Numbered from the stretch's first letter, positions 49,307-61,436 are shown. The stretch is 64,000 bases of DNA from Cryptomeria japonica (GCF_030272615.1 NC_081408.1:199251341-199315340), one strand, 5' to 3'. Made by a program: numbers and translations. The notes: generated by a model not told the origin, from the sequence alone.

Positions 49307-50875
49307 TGCTGGCATTTGTGCTGAGTATGTTGACATGATGATATTATGTTGTCATTGATGTCAATATGTTGGAGAGTGAACTGGCAATATGCTGAAATGT
49401 GAACCGGTACAATATGGTGAATCGGTATATGTGCAAAGCAGTGAATAGGTATATTGAAGCTAAACGATTGGCAAAGTGAACCGGTATAGTGGTATAAACT
49501 GGTATATTGAGCAATAGGTGAAGTGGTATGTTTGTCCAAGAGAACTGGTATGATGAAATGTGAACCAACATATGGAATGTTCTCTATGAAGACTTAACAT
49601 GATATGACTACCGGTTGGTAGTCTTAGCTTAAGGGTTTCTGGTTGAAGTGTTCCAAGCCTGTGTGACTCAACCGATGACATTGTGTGATGAGTTAGCATT
49701 GTAATGAAGATCTGATCATGTTGCCATGTCATCTTGAGCGCATGAAGGATCTTGCATGAAGAAGATCGATCCTATCTACCTCAGGAATATGCAAAGTCTC
49801 TGTAAATGGTAGAGAATGCGTGATGGGATACAAGCCACCATGAAAGCGGTGAAGAATGAATGATGGAGAATGTCTTGAGATGTGTTCAAGACTTTTGCAT
49901 TCAAATGCAAAGTGTTCAATGGCCAGGATTGAACCGCCTGAATTGCTTAACCTAAATGTTTAGGGTTTATGCTACCGACCTATCCGTTTCCTATAAGGTC
50001 GATGTTGTGTTTCATGCTGAGGTTGTTGGCAAATGGTGTGTGTGTATCTAAGTGAAAATATATGTGATTCTTGCTAGACCAGATGATATAAGAGGATTGA
50101 TTCCTGCATTGTGTGTGCAGAAGGAAGGAACTTAAGCGGATCTGCATTAGGCATTGAGTGCTATTATCAGATCATTGTAATACCTATTGATCTTTAATCA
50201 CTTCAACAGTTGGAAAATCCCTTAACCGGGTAGCTTTAATCAGCTTGCTATAAATACTTTAACAGGGTGACTCAAACTAATTGAGTTCTTGAAATCCTCT
50301 AACAAGGTAACCTCTAACAGGGTTTAACCCTTAACTGGGTATTTAGCCATCCCTTAACTGGGTGATCCCTAACAGGATCGGTTCCTAGTAGAACCTATTG
50401 TAATAGTCTTTAACTGAACTAGGCTCCTAATAGAGTGAACTTCTAAAGAGTTCAAAAGCAGCTTGTGGGTCATTCATCCCCACCGTGGTTTTTCCCAGTT
50501 TGGTTTCCATGTGAAAAATTTGTGTGTCATGTTTAGTATTTTTCATGTGATGATTTAAGTGATTTGTGTCTAAAGGTAAATCATGCTGAGCTAGCTATTA
50601 TTATATTTTTGATGATAGATTACCTATTCATGCATAATGGTGAAATGGAAGTGTAGCATTAAGTTGAGTGGAAAGCTAAGTGATCAACCGGTTAATGCTT
50701 GTTACAGTTATTCTTTGCTTTACCGGTTGCACTCTATTTCAGACCGGTGTTACTGTCTGTCAGACATTTGCAGTGTTTGCAGTCAAAACGGTTTGGGAAA
50801 AGTTTTTGTGACTATACTGATTCACCCCCCCTCTCAGTACCAGTTTGGTACCTATTGTTCAGCATTGAGTTATCA
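49307..50875 (+). repeat. 3' LTR of Copia-4
   Basis: 1,569 bp, TGCTGGCATTTGTG to TTGAGTTATCA; the start is TGC rather than the usual TGT. It contains the CCCCCCTCTCAGTACC run near its end. Gypsy-1 resumes at 50876. Confidence 0.92.
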
Positions 50876-52118
50876 ACGCTACTATTGACTCTATTTGTTG
50901 GTTTTCAAGATACATGGTTTTCTGATGTGTCTTATTACCTGACTTATGGTAGATGCCCGGGTCATTTGTCAACCAAAGAATAGAGAAATCTCAAATTAAA
51001 AGAAGCTAAATATATTATCTGGCAAGATGTTTTGTTAAAAAAAGGCTTGGATGGTACCTATTTGAGGTGTGTAAATAAGCCTGCGGTGGACATTTCTCAT
51101 CCTCAGTAACTGCTTTTAAGATTTTAAGAAATTGCTTTTATTGGCCTGGTATGTTTCATGATGCATATACTTATGTAAAGGGATGTGAAAAATGTCAACT
51201 CTTTTCGGGAAAACCACATTTAGCTGCTCTACCTTTAAGGCCCGTGGTAGTAGATGAACCCTTCAAACAATGGGGTATTGATTTCATTGGTCCAATAAAT
51301 CCTCATTCCAGTGCTGGCCATATGTATATTCTAACAACAATGGACTATTTTACTGAGTGGGTGGAGGTTGTTCCCACTAAGAAGGTGAACACAAAGGTCG
51401 TATGTAATTTTCTCAAAGATTGCATTTTAGTCCATTTTGGGGTTCCCCAGAAGATTGTCGTAGATAATGCATCGTATTTCTCCTCTGAAGAATTGACTAT
51501 GTTCTGCTATGAACATCAAATTACTCTTTCACACTCCTCTGATTACTTTCCGCAAGGTAATGGGTTGGCAAAATCAAGCAACAAGAACCTGATGGTAATC
51601 ATGAAGAAGTTAGTTGATGATAATGCCCAAAACTAGCATAAAAAGGTATATGAAGCCTTATGGGTGGATAGAATTACTCCCAAAAGAGCAATCAGAATGG
51701 CACCTTATGAACTGGTTTATGGCATTGGTGCGAAGATTTCTTTACCTCTGGAATTGGCAGCGACAAGGCTTCAAACTATAATTGAGGATTCCTTTTTCCA
51801 AAATGCTCTAGAAAAGAGAGTCATGTATTTGATGAGGTTGGAAGAGGAAAGAGAGATGCTAGTGGATAGAATTTCTGAGCATCATAACAGGGTGAAGAGA
51901 ATCTTGATATGAGAGCTCGACCAAGAGGTTTTCTAAAAGGAGATGAAGTACTGTTGTGTGACAAGAGAAGGGAACCAAAGGGTGCCCCTGAAAAATTTGA
52001 TTCACTATGGAAAGGTCCGTTCAAGATTCATGAAGTAGTGGGACCGAATGTTTGATGGAATGATTATACCCTATACCTATAATGAGCAAGACTTGAAGCT
52101 TTATAAACTTTGAAATCT
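50876..52118 (+). pseudogene. Gypsy-1 integrase
   Basis: It resumes with the spacer before integrase (DTWFSDVSYYLTYGRCPGHL, TAG near 50980) and a damaged zinc finger ending CEKCQ. The core domain (51151-51636) has catalytic Asp at 51279 (GIDFIGP) and 51463 (VVDNASYF). The third residue, normally Glu in NGQAE, is Lys (codon AAA at 51571), so this copy cannot catalyse strand transfer. The C-terminal part (51664-52050) shows TPKRAIRMAPYELVYG and, after a frameshift near 51910, GPFKIHEVVGPN. Stops occur at 51634 and 51910. It would have inserted element DNA into the genome. Confidence 0.88.
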
Positions 52119-52271
52119 ATGATCAAGAGCTCCTGTACATAGTAGGTTAGTGGTTTGTTTTGTGTCTTTTTGGTGTGCGTCTTTTTGTCCACTTTCTATT
52201 TTTGTTGTGCGAAACTAGAGATTTAGGGTTTTTTGCATTTTTCACAAAATACAATCCCCAGTCAGAGCCAA
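52119..52271 (+). other. Gypsy-1 3' untranslated spacer
   Basis: This short segment lies between integrase and the 3' LTR. No convincing polypurine tract precedes 52272; the adjacent bases are CAGTCAGAGCCAA. Either the tract has decayed or this family uses an unusual one. Confidence 0.5.
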
Positions 52272-55200
52272 TGTTATCTCCTCATTCATCCTTCATAACA
52301 AGAGTAAGTCGCCCTACAAAATTTTATTTAAGTCCTTATCTTTCTAGAAATTCCTTGGTTCAATCCTTAATCCGTTTGTAAATTATCTCTTAATCCGTAG
52401 CGTCAAGTTTCAATGGTCGGTTTGAACCTCGTGAACCCCTTGAACCATTTTGAAAAGAGTTCATAATGTTCATCTAGGTACCGCAAGTTCTAAGTTGTCT
52501 AAAAAGTTTTTATGCTAACGTTCACTCAATTGTTTTTGCAGCAGTTCTATTTTGTGGTCGCCTATGATGTGTTATATCCTTTTCCTCCAAGTTGTGAACC
52601 CTTTTGAACCTAGTTCAAATAGTTTAGCGGTGTTCAACATGTTCAATGAAGTTCAAAAGACCGGCAACACTTAACATAGTTAATCTTTTTCAAAGAGAAT
52701 TTTCTTGGCGCAACGTACGTTTTGAACTACCTGAACCCTCATGAAGTCAGTTCAAATTGTTCATGCATGTTCAAATCAGGTGGGTCCCATGGACTAAAAG
52801 ACATGATGGTGCATTTATTGCTAAGTATGATGAAGATTGAACCATATCTCGGATGACATCAACTGGCTGATTTTTCAAGGCAAGTAATCATTTTTGGGAG
52901 TTGGTGGTTACTCCAAAAATGCTACCATGCATTCAATGCATGCGTGTGATGTCAAATCCCAATGCTCAACACATTTGAGTTGACGAGTGGAATTAATGCA
53001 TTAAATAAGTTCATTTCACTTCTTTTGCTATAAGGTATGAAGTGATTGATTTTTGAAACTTGTTCTTCATTGTTGCAGAGTGTTTGATAGAAGGTTTGTT
53101 TGCTGGTAGTCATCTGATTGGTCTCAATTGTGAAGGTGAGTTTTTTTTTCTATCTCCTCCAGTGATTTTTAGCTTCTTTTCTCTCTCGTAGTAAATTTTT
53201 TTGGGGAAAGTAAGGGTTGTTGTTTATGAATTATGAAGTCCACTCTACACCTTTTTGGAAATGTCTTCAGTCTTGCTTGCATAGAGCCCATTGTTAGTGA
53301 TATAGACCTGAAAGGGGAAAATTTGGAATTTTTGAAGGAGAGAGTGTTTAAAGGAATTGATGGTTCATTTGGTTTAGAAATTCTAAGTAGTGGCCTTGTA
53401 GAAGCGACAACCTTTCCTCCTGCTATCCCTTGCCCAAAACTAGTTAGGGAGTACATTGCAAAGTATGATCCTATTTCCGAAACTATCAAGAGAGATAATG
53501 GTGAAACCCTCCTTGCAGTTAATAGGGAAGTTATTTCCTCTATTTTCAAATTTCCTGATTATACATTCTCAAATTTTTCTCCCACCCAATCAATCACCAA
53601 GTTCAATGCAGATAAAACCGGACACCAGAATAATATAGCGAAGTATTGGTTGAAGGTTCCTCAGAGGGGTGGCTCCAGATTACCTAAGTATCCCAACAAG
53701 AATCACATGCTTCCCCACATCCATGATGTAATGTTACTATTACACCAAGTTAGAGGTTCAGTTGAGGCCTACAACTTTGATGATTGGATTTACTATTATG
53801 TACAACTGGTGCTGGAAGGAAAACAATATCTTGACTAGGCAGAGCTTATTGCCGACTCCATGAGGGAACAACTAAGCATGACAAAGAAGTTTAAGAAAAA
53901 TTTCTTTATGTCCTCTTATCTGATATATTGCTTGGCATGTGTCAAAGAGATAGTGGGAATACCTAGGCAGCCCACTGAGGGAGAGGTTTCTGTGTATGAC
54001 TTTTACCCCATGTTACAAAATGATAATGCATTGCAATATTTTAGGAGAGTACACAATGCTTTCCCAGGAGATTTGTGTTATGAAAACTAAGAGGATGTTT
54101 GAAGATGCCCAGGCATTAGTAAAAAGATATGGTAGTTTCTTTGTTCAATTTCCTCATTTCTATTACATAAGAGTAGGCGGTTTTGAGGAAGAGCCTTTCA
54201 GACTTCCTCGTTTTTGTTCGGATTGTTTTGTGCTTGCTGAGATCTGTAGGCAGTTGGCTACCGTAATCAAGAAAGCTCAACCCAGAGATAAACGGGAATA
54301 TCATTTTCCTATTCAATTGAGTATCTTATCTTGCAGTTCAATGTCATATGCTTTGAGCATAGGAGCTGACTTGAAGAATTTCAATTTTCCACTATATCAT
54401 GAAAGAAAGGGCTTTGACAATAAAGGTTTCTCATAGAGTCTTGGTTTGATGTCACACCTTCCAATCCCAAACATGGAGGACTTCTGGGAAGAGTGCAATG
54501 ATGAGCTTGAAGTGTTCAAAAGGGAAAACAAGAGAATGGTTCTGGAACATGTAGTTTCACTGCAGGTGAAACTTCATATAAGTGGAATCCAAGAGGATTA
54601 TCTAGAGCTCTTTGAACCTGGATATCTAGACCAAGCTGAACCTGAAACATCCTGCATTAATTGGGATGTGGAAGAAGAGGATGACATACAACTTAATACA
54701 CTGAGGGTCTTGGAAAGAATCACAGAATGGGTTAATAAGAGAAGAGCAATGAGATTAGGCATCAAGATTGACCCTGCAAGAGATAGTGAGGTTGCTCTAC
54801 GTCCCCCAAAACATTTTTCTTACCCTACTTCTATGCCTGTTCATGCAGGAAAAATAAGAAGCCATCTTTCACCAAGCAGAAGCCTAATCTGGCTTTGGAC
54901 TTTTCTGCTCCTCAATATACAAGGACACGGAGTGCTGCGCAAAATAAAATGGACGAAGTCAAGGACATAGAGGAAAAAGACAAGATCCTTGATACTCTAA
55001 TTTTTGAAGTCGAGGACCTTGACAACGACATTGTCAACACCATGGATTCTCATGTGGTCACTATAGCCATGACGCCACCACCTAATGTGATCAGAGGAAC
55101 AGCCGGTTCAAGTGCAACTCCTAAATGGCTAACCACTTCAGTAAGTAGGAAATGGAGTTTCATTCCAGTGTCCATCCCAATTCAAGACATGGTGGTTAAA

Positions 55201-57174
55201 TACACGGAGAAGGGTCCCAAACAAAACAAGTTCAAAACAACTGCTAGATTGGATGCTGATAAAAAGACTAGGAAGTGGGTTGCTGAAATTGCCTCTTATA
55301 AGCCCAAAGATGAGAATAAGGAGGTAAATGCAGAGGACTTTGAGGTCACCAAAGTGGATCTTGGGAACATGAGTAGGGATTTAGATAATCACCTTTTCCA
55401 AGTATCGGCTAACGCTCACCAGGTCAGAAAAAGATGGGCAGGAGAAAAGAGAGTTGAAGTGGCATATCAAAATTCTTGCTCAACTCATTGATAGTATAGG
55501 CTGTTTTGGGGCACTTCCCATATCATATGCTTCAGAAATCTTTGACCCTACTTCACCAAAGAACAAAAAGCTAATGAATCAAGTTTAGCAAGCCAAGAGT
55601 ATCACAGTGGCTGTAGAGAAATGGATTGAAGGAGTGATTAGAGATGGTGAAAAATATATCACAAGCTCTAGGAAGCTATGTGATGAGATGCAAAACATCA
55701 CTGTGGAGATTTAGAATCAGATTGTGCCATGGGAAAAAGAAGACCATAAATGGGAAAATGTCTTACCCATGCTCACCAAGATAGAAGAGTATGGAGCCAC
55801 AATGTTTTTAGCAGAAAAAATTAAGTCAGTAACTGATGAGTGCCAACTCTTCGTATTAAAGAAGACTATAATGTGGCAGGTAATCACATTCAAGTCTGTG
55901 ATTTCTAATGCCAGGGCCTCTGTTTATGAGCTTCAAGAACTTCATTGTAGCTTAGTCAATGACAATAAAGTGGTTAATCCAGACCATGATTGGCAACTGG
56001 GACTTTGTGGGCTGAACACACAGGACGCGGTGAAGGTATTTAGCCTGCACATGGAGAGAGTTAAGGCTAAAGGCAACTTTACTCCCGAGGATATAACACA
56101 AATCGCCTGAATTGAGTTCATGACATTTATCGGTAATGATCAGTTACCTAAGCATGCCAAAAAAATGGTGAAGCACAGGTGGGACAAGGAAGCCACAAAA
56201 GAAAAGATCAATGCCATGAAAAACCCAAGTCAGACTATAATTCAGGAGCTTGCAACTGCCCACGATGCCCAGAAAAGTGGAGGAGAAGATGATGATGGAG
56301 AAGAGGCATAATGAGATGATAATGCATAGGTTGTATTTGTTATGTTTTTCATAATCTAGCAATGACTTCGGGACATCTATCCCTCAAATACTCTGTTGGT
56401 TTTCATAACTGTTTCAGAGGAGGTCAGGTTTTCAGGGAGACCTCCTCTATTCTTTAAAGAATACTATAAATTAGATTAAGATAGATAGAGAAAGGGTGAG
56501 AATGAGAGACTTAGATTGTTAGAAGTTTTGTTTGGTTTGGAAGGAAGCAATCAGTTTTTCACAATCTGAAGTTAGAAAGAACTTAAATGTGTATTGTTAT
56601 GTCTTTGTGGCATGAAATATATATATAAAAATCACATGCATTTTGAGGAGGAAGATCTTTGATTTTTGAATCCGTGGAATAGTATTTCTTTGTAGATATT
56701 AATCTAAATCAAACGACTGTGGTTACCTTTCTAATGGTAGATGTTGTCATTAATCTGGAGCCCCCTTTCTATGTGGTTCTAAAAGGATATATGTTTGAAA
56801 AGAGACTTTATTTCTCTTGCTTATTTTTTATGAAGTGCTGAATCGATGTTTTTGAACTTTGTTTCGATTACCTCTGGTTTGCATGGTGAAGTGTTTTGAA
56901 GAATAGTTTTTCTGAAATATTTGTAAACTATTAGGCTCTCATCTAAGAATGAAGTAGGCAGCCTTACGTGCTTTCAGGTTAAAAGCATACTAAATTATTT
57001 AGTTAGATTATTCCCTGAATAACTAATGGAGGGAGCTGTACCTATCAAAAATTTAGAGGGAAGTGATGCATACCAGGCTTACCCAGCTGTACAGTTGAAC
57101 TTTTGTCTTTCAAAGAGGGTAACAAAGCTTTGAATTAATTTAATTAGAAGAAGGACAAAATCTATTCACTAACA
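52272..57174 (+). repeat. 3' LTR of Gypsy-1 (4.9 kb)
   Basis: TGTTATCTCC to TTCACTAACA, ending at the target duplication AGTGT (57175-57179). It carries the same layout as the 5' LTR: GTTCA cluster (52410-52765), TATA candidate (53029), ORF (53233-56311) and AT-rich 3' part. Confidence 0.92.
53233..56311 (+). pseudogene. LTR-encoded ORF of Gypsy-1, 3' LTR copy (about 1,030 codons, decayed)
   Basis: This is the better preserved copy of the unrecognised LTR protein. The first 201 codons are open (53233-53838), starting MKSTLHLFGNVFSLACIEP. Later parts include YYVQLVLEGKQYLD, RFCSDCFVLAEICRQLATVI, ATPKWLTTSVSRKWSF and DHDWQLGLCGLNTQDAVKVF. It ends with an acidic tail (GGEDDDGEEA) at TAA 56309-56311. 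Breaks in this copy are stops near 53836, 54434, 55586, 55711 and 56107, a 14-bp loss near 54080, a 1-bp loss near 54850 and a 5-bp loss near 55416. None is shared with the 5' LTR copy. It has no transmembrane segment or zinc finger; the second half is Lys/Glu-rich and probably helical. The role is unknown. Confidence 0.82.
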
Positions 57175-57179
57175 AGTGT

Positions 57180-57690
57180 AAAACGATCTTGAATAAATCT
57201 CAAGATGTTCTCCATCATTCATTCTTTGCCACTTCTGGAAACTGATAACCCATCACGCGCTCTCCACTATTTACTGAGACTTCGCACATTCCCAAGGTAG
57301 ATAGGATCAATCTTCTTCATGCAAGATCCTCAAGGGAATCCTTCACACGCACAGGGTTGACGTGGCAACATGATCTGATCTTCATTTCAATGCTAATCCA
57401 TCACACGATGTTGTCGGTTGAAACACACAGACTTGGAATGCATCAACCAGAAACCCCAATACAAACTTTTCATATATTGGTTCACATACCGGTTTACTTT
57501 CTGCATATACCAGCTCATTTCATCATACCGATTCACACTTCATCATACCGCTTCACTGGTACCATCATATCGGTTCACTTGCCAGTTTGCTTACTTCAAT
57601 ATATTGGTTCATACTTCAACATATTGACATTAATGACATCATATAATACTATCATGTCATCATACTCTGAAAATATGCCATATGCCAACA
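57180..57690 (-). repeat. 5' LTR of Copia-3, second part
   Basis: It continues the LTR broken at 36178, homologous to about 29003-29501, and ends CATATGCCAACA at 57690. The target duplication ACAAC and satellite follow. Confidence 0.92.
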
Positions 57691-60250
57691 ACAACACCTA
57701 AGGGGTCATATTGTGTTCTAAGGGGTCATAGGACATCATATGACCCCTAACAACACAAAATGATGCCTAACAATACCTAAGGGGTCATATGGTGTTCTAA
57801 GGGGTCATAGGACACCATATGACCCCTTAGCACACCATACGACCCCTAATGACACCATATGGTGTCCTAAGGGATCATATAGTGTCCTAAGGGGTCATAT
57901 GGTGTCCTAAAGGATCATAGGACACTATATGACCCCTTAGGAGACCATACGACCCATAATGACATAATATGGTATCCTAAAGGGTCATAGAACACCATAT
58001 GACCCCTTGGAACACCATATGACCCATAATGACACCATGTGGTGTCCTAAGGGGTCATAAAACACAATATGACAACTTAGAACTTAATATGACCCCGAAT
58101 GATGACATAGTGTCCTAAGGGGTCATAGGACACCATATGATCCCTTAGGACACCATACGACCCTTTACGACATCATATGGTGTCGTAAGGGGTCATATGG
58201 TATCCTAAGGGCTCAAATAACACCATATGACCCCTTAGAACACAAGAAGACCCATAACGCCACAATATGGTCTCCTAAGGGGTCATATGGTTTCATGAGA
58301 CACCATATGACCCCTTAGGACACAATATGACCCCTAACAATACCTAAGGGGTCATATGGTGTCCTAAGGGGTTATATGATGTCCTAGGAACCTTTAGGAC
58401 ACAATATGACCCCTTAGCACACCATACAAACCCTAACAATACCATATGGTGTCCTAAGGGGTCGTAGGACACCATATGACCCATTAGGACACAATATGAC
58501 CCCTAACAACACCTAAGGGGTCATATTGTGTCCTAAGGGGTCATATGACACCATATGACCCCTAACAACACTGTATGTTGTCCTAAGGGGTCATAGGACA
58601 CCATATGACCCCTAATGACACAAAATGATGCCTAACGATACCTGAGGGGTCATATGGTATTCTAAGGGGTCATGGGACACCATATGACCCCTTAGCAGAC
58701 CATACAACCCCTAATGACACCATATGGTGTCCTAACGGGTCATATGGTATCCTAAGGGGACATAGAACACCATATGACCCTTTATTACACCATACGATGC
58801 ATAATGACACCATATGGTGTCCTAAGGGGTCATAGGACACCATATGACCCCTTAGGATACCATACAACCCATAACATCATAATATGGTGTTCTAAGGGGT
58901 CATAGAACACCATACGACCCATAACGAGACCATGTGGTGTCCTAAGGTCTCACAAGACACCATATGACACCGTAGGACATAATATGACCCATAACGACAT
59001 CATATAGTGTCATAAGGGGTCATAGGACACCATATGACCCCTTAGGACACAATACAACCCCTTAGCACATCATAAAACCCCCAACAACACCATATGGTGT
59101 CCTAAGGGGTCATAGGATGCCATATGACCTGTTAGGACACAATATGACCCCTAATAATACCTAAGGGGTCATATGGTGTCCTAAAGGGTCATAGGATATT
59201 ATATGATCCCTTAACACACCATACGACCCCTAACAACATGATATGGTGTCCTAAAGGTTCATAGAACACCATATGACCCATAACAACATCATATGGTGTG
59301 CTAAGGTGTCATATGGTTTCCTAAAGGTTCATGAGACACCATATGACCCTTTAGGACACAATATGACCCCTAACGACACCTAAGGGGTCATATGTTGTCC
59401 TAATGAGTCATATGATGTCCTATGGCCATTTAAGATACAATATGACCCCTTATCACACCATATAACCCCTAACGATGCCATATGGTATCCTAAGGGGTTA
59501 TAAGATGCCACATGGTATCCTAAGGTGTTATAAGATACAATATGACCTGTTAGGACCATATATGACCCCTAACAACACCTAAGGGGTCATATGACACCAT
59601 ATGAACCCTTAGGACACAATATAACCCCTAACAACACCTAATGGGTCATATGGTGCCCTAAGTGGTCATATGCCATCCTATGAACCCTTAAGACACAATA
59701 TGACCCCTTAGCACACCATACAACCCCTAATGACACCATATGGTGTCCTAAGGGGTCATAGGACACCATTTGACCTGTTAGGACACAATATGACCCCAAA
59801 CGACATCTAAGGGATCATATGTTGTCCTAAGGGGTCATATGGTGTCCTAAGGGGTCATAGGACACCATATGGCCCCTTAGGACATAATATGACCCCTAAC
59901 GACACCTTAGGGGTCATATGGTTTCCTCAGTGGTCATATGATATCTTATGACCCCTTAGCACACCATATGAACCCTAACGACACCATATGGTGTCCTAAG
60001 GGGTCATAGGATAGCATATTACCCCTTAGGACACCATGCGACCCATAAAAAGACCATATAGTATTTTAAGGAGTCATATGGTGTCCTAAGAGGTCATAAG
60101 ACCCCATATGACCCTTTAAGACATAATATGACCCCTTAGGACACTATATGACCCCTAACAACATCATCTGGTGTCCTAAGGGTTCATAGGACACCATATG
60201 ACTCATTAGGACACAATATGACCCTTAACGACACCTAAGGGGTCATATGG
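57691..60250. repeat. Palindromic satellite, block 3
   Basis: It has the same unit and linker types as blocks 1 and 2. The marker variant with GTCGTAGGACACC recurs at 58461. Units near the right end (59400-60250) are more diverged. It stops abruptly at GGTCATATGGTAAAG. Confidence 0.96.
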
Positions 60251-60608
60251 TAAAGTTAGAGGTGAGGATAGGTATGATAGAGAGATGGCATTTGGGGAAG
60301 AGAGAATTAGAGAGAGTTGGGGGTAATTAGGGGTTGTGAGGAGAGGGGGGATGGGAACATATCAACAAAGGGAGAGAGGGAGATATGAGGAGAGAGGTTC
60401 AAAGAGAGAGGTCTAGAGGGAAGGTAATTAGGGGAAGGGGAGGGGAGGAGAGAGAGGGAGGGAGTATCAACAAAGGAAGAGGGGGGAGAGATGGGGAGAG
60501 AGCCCCCTGATTACCCTTTCTCTAGTCCATCTTTTTGTTAATACTTCCCTCTTCCCCTCTGCTACCCCTAATTATCCTCTCTCTATCACTCTCTTCACCT
60601 CTCTCCAC
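60251..60608. repeat. Purine-rich then pyrimidine-rich low-complexity tract
   Basis: 60251-60500 is mostly GAGAGAGGGAG-type sequence on the plus strand. 60501-60608 switches to CTCTCTCCC-type sequence. It mirrors the pyrimidine tract at the other end of the satellite (14566-15716). Confidence 0.85.
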
Positions 60609-61418
60609 TGTTAGGAAACTCACAGATACTGAGGGGGGGGGGGGGTGAATCAGTATCTAACCGGTAATTAGAATTTCTCAACTTAAAACATGTAGAACAT
60701 ATTGTAACAGTGTACCAGTATGCAAGAAATAATGCAATAAATAGAAATGAAAGAAACCACATGAAAATCACACCATAATACAATGATTTAAAGAGGAAAC
60801 CCGGTGTGGGAAAAACCTCGGTGGGATTTGTGACCCACAATATTCACTTACTGGCCAATAAGAGAATATTACTTACAATAGGGGCCTGCACATGCAGGAA
60901 GGGCAAGTGCCTAGAGTTCACTGCTCAAATGGGAAGTCTCACTGACTTACAATGTGGATTATACAAATCCAATAACTTGAACTGCTTTACAATAGCATCT
61001 TCAATGCCAGATTCAGTACTGGTTTTTGCTCCGTTCTTTACATATACCCCTTAACCTATATTTCTCATAATAGGTTTGCCTAATCTTTTTCTCCTTACTT
61101 TTTTGCTTACATCACTTCCTTACAAAATGTCTACAATGATCTCTTTTATATATAAGAGTCATTTTACAACTTTCCAAGTTGGCTTACAAGGTTTTTACAA
61201 TAATAAACAAAAATGTAATATAACAAAAATCCTATCGGCCTCTGTGCCAGTATGCTTCCTTTCTTTGTGCTGGTGCCGGTGTTCTGAGTGCCAGTGTAGA
61301 GTGTGTTCTGCTGATGCCGGTGTAATGCCTTGCCGATGTCATAGGATTGTAAGGTTGCCATCAATGACAAAACCTTCAATCACATACAATGTCTCATTGG
61401 AGTGTGCATATGCCAACA
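60609..61418 (-). repeat. 3' LTR of LTR element 5
   Basis: 810 bp, on the plus strand TGTTAGGAAACTC to CATATGCCAACA. It carries the long G run followed by GGTGAATCAGTA shared with the Copia-3 and Copia-4 LTRs. ORFs inside (60806-61438) are not called. Confidence 0.82.
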
Positions 61419-61436
61419 ATCTCCCCCTTTGGCATT
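61419..61436 (-). promoter_or_regulatory. Polypurine tract of LTR element 5
   Basis: The minus strand reads GCCAAAGGGGGAGATT next to the LTR. A second copy lies near 61562-61576. Confidence 0.8.

Larger units (their letters stand above)
43838..50875 (+). mobile_element. Copia-4: Ty1/copia element inserted in Gypsy-1
   Basis: It is the same family as Copia-3 but on the opposite strand. It comprises a 5'-truncated 5' LTR (43838-44909), primer site, gag-pol (44981-49062), polypurine tract and complete 3' LTR (49307-50875). Gypsy-1 sequence lies on both sides. No target duplication can be read because the left LTR has lost its first 510 bp or so. It is the most recent-looking coding copy: four stops and one frameshift. 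Confidence 0.92.
36179..57174 (+). mobile_element. Gypsy-1: giant-LTR Ty3/gypsy-type element with LTR-borne ORF
   Basis: It is flanked by AGTGT (36174-36178 and 57175-57179) within the Copia-3 LTR. It has LTRs of 4,898 bp (36179-41076) and 4,903 bp (52272-57174) with TGTTA/TAACA ends. The primer site resembles tRNA-Asp. The internal order is gag, protease, RNase H, integrase. Without the Copia-4 insertion the internal region is only about 4.2 kb, shorter than one LTR. No reverse transcriptase is visible between protease and RNase H. Tat/Athila-like affinity is suggested by the primer site, huge LTRs and protease/RNase H sequence, but that placement is inference. Confidence 0.9.
28020..57690 (-). 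mobile_element. Copia-3: Ty1/copia element whose 5' LTR is split by Gypsy-1
   Basis: On the minus strand the order is 5' LTR (57690-57180 and 36178-35258), primer site, gag-pol (35192-29779), polypurine tract and 3' LTR (29501-28020). The flanking target duplication is ACAAT (28015-28019) versus ACAAC (57691-57695), one C-to-T change, and satellite resumes in register. The two halves of the 5' LTR join perfectly when Gypsy-1 and one AGTGT are removed. A solo LTR (32880-34308) interrupts gag. Confidence 0.93.
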
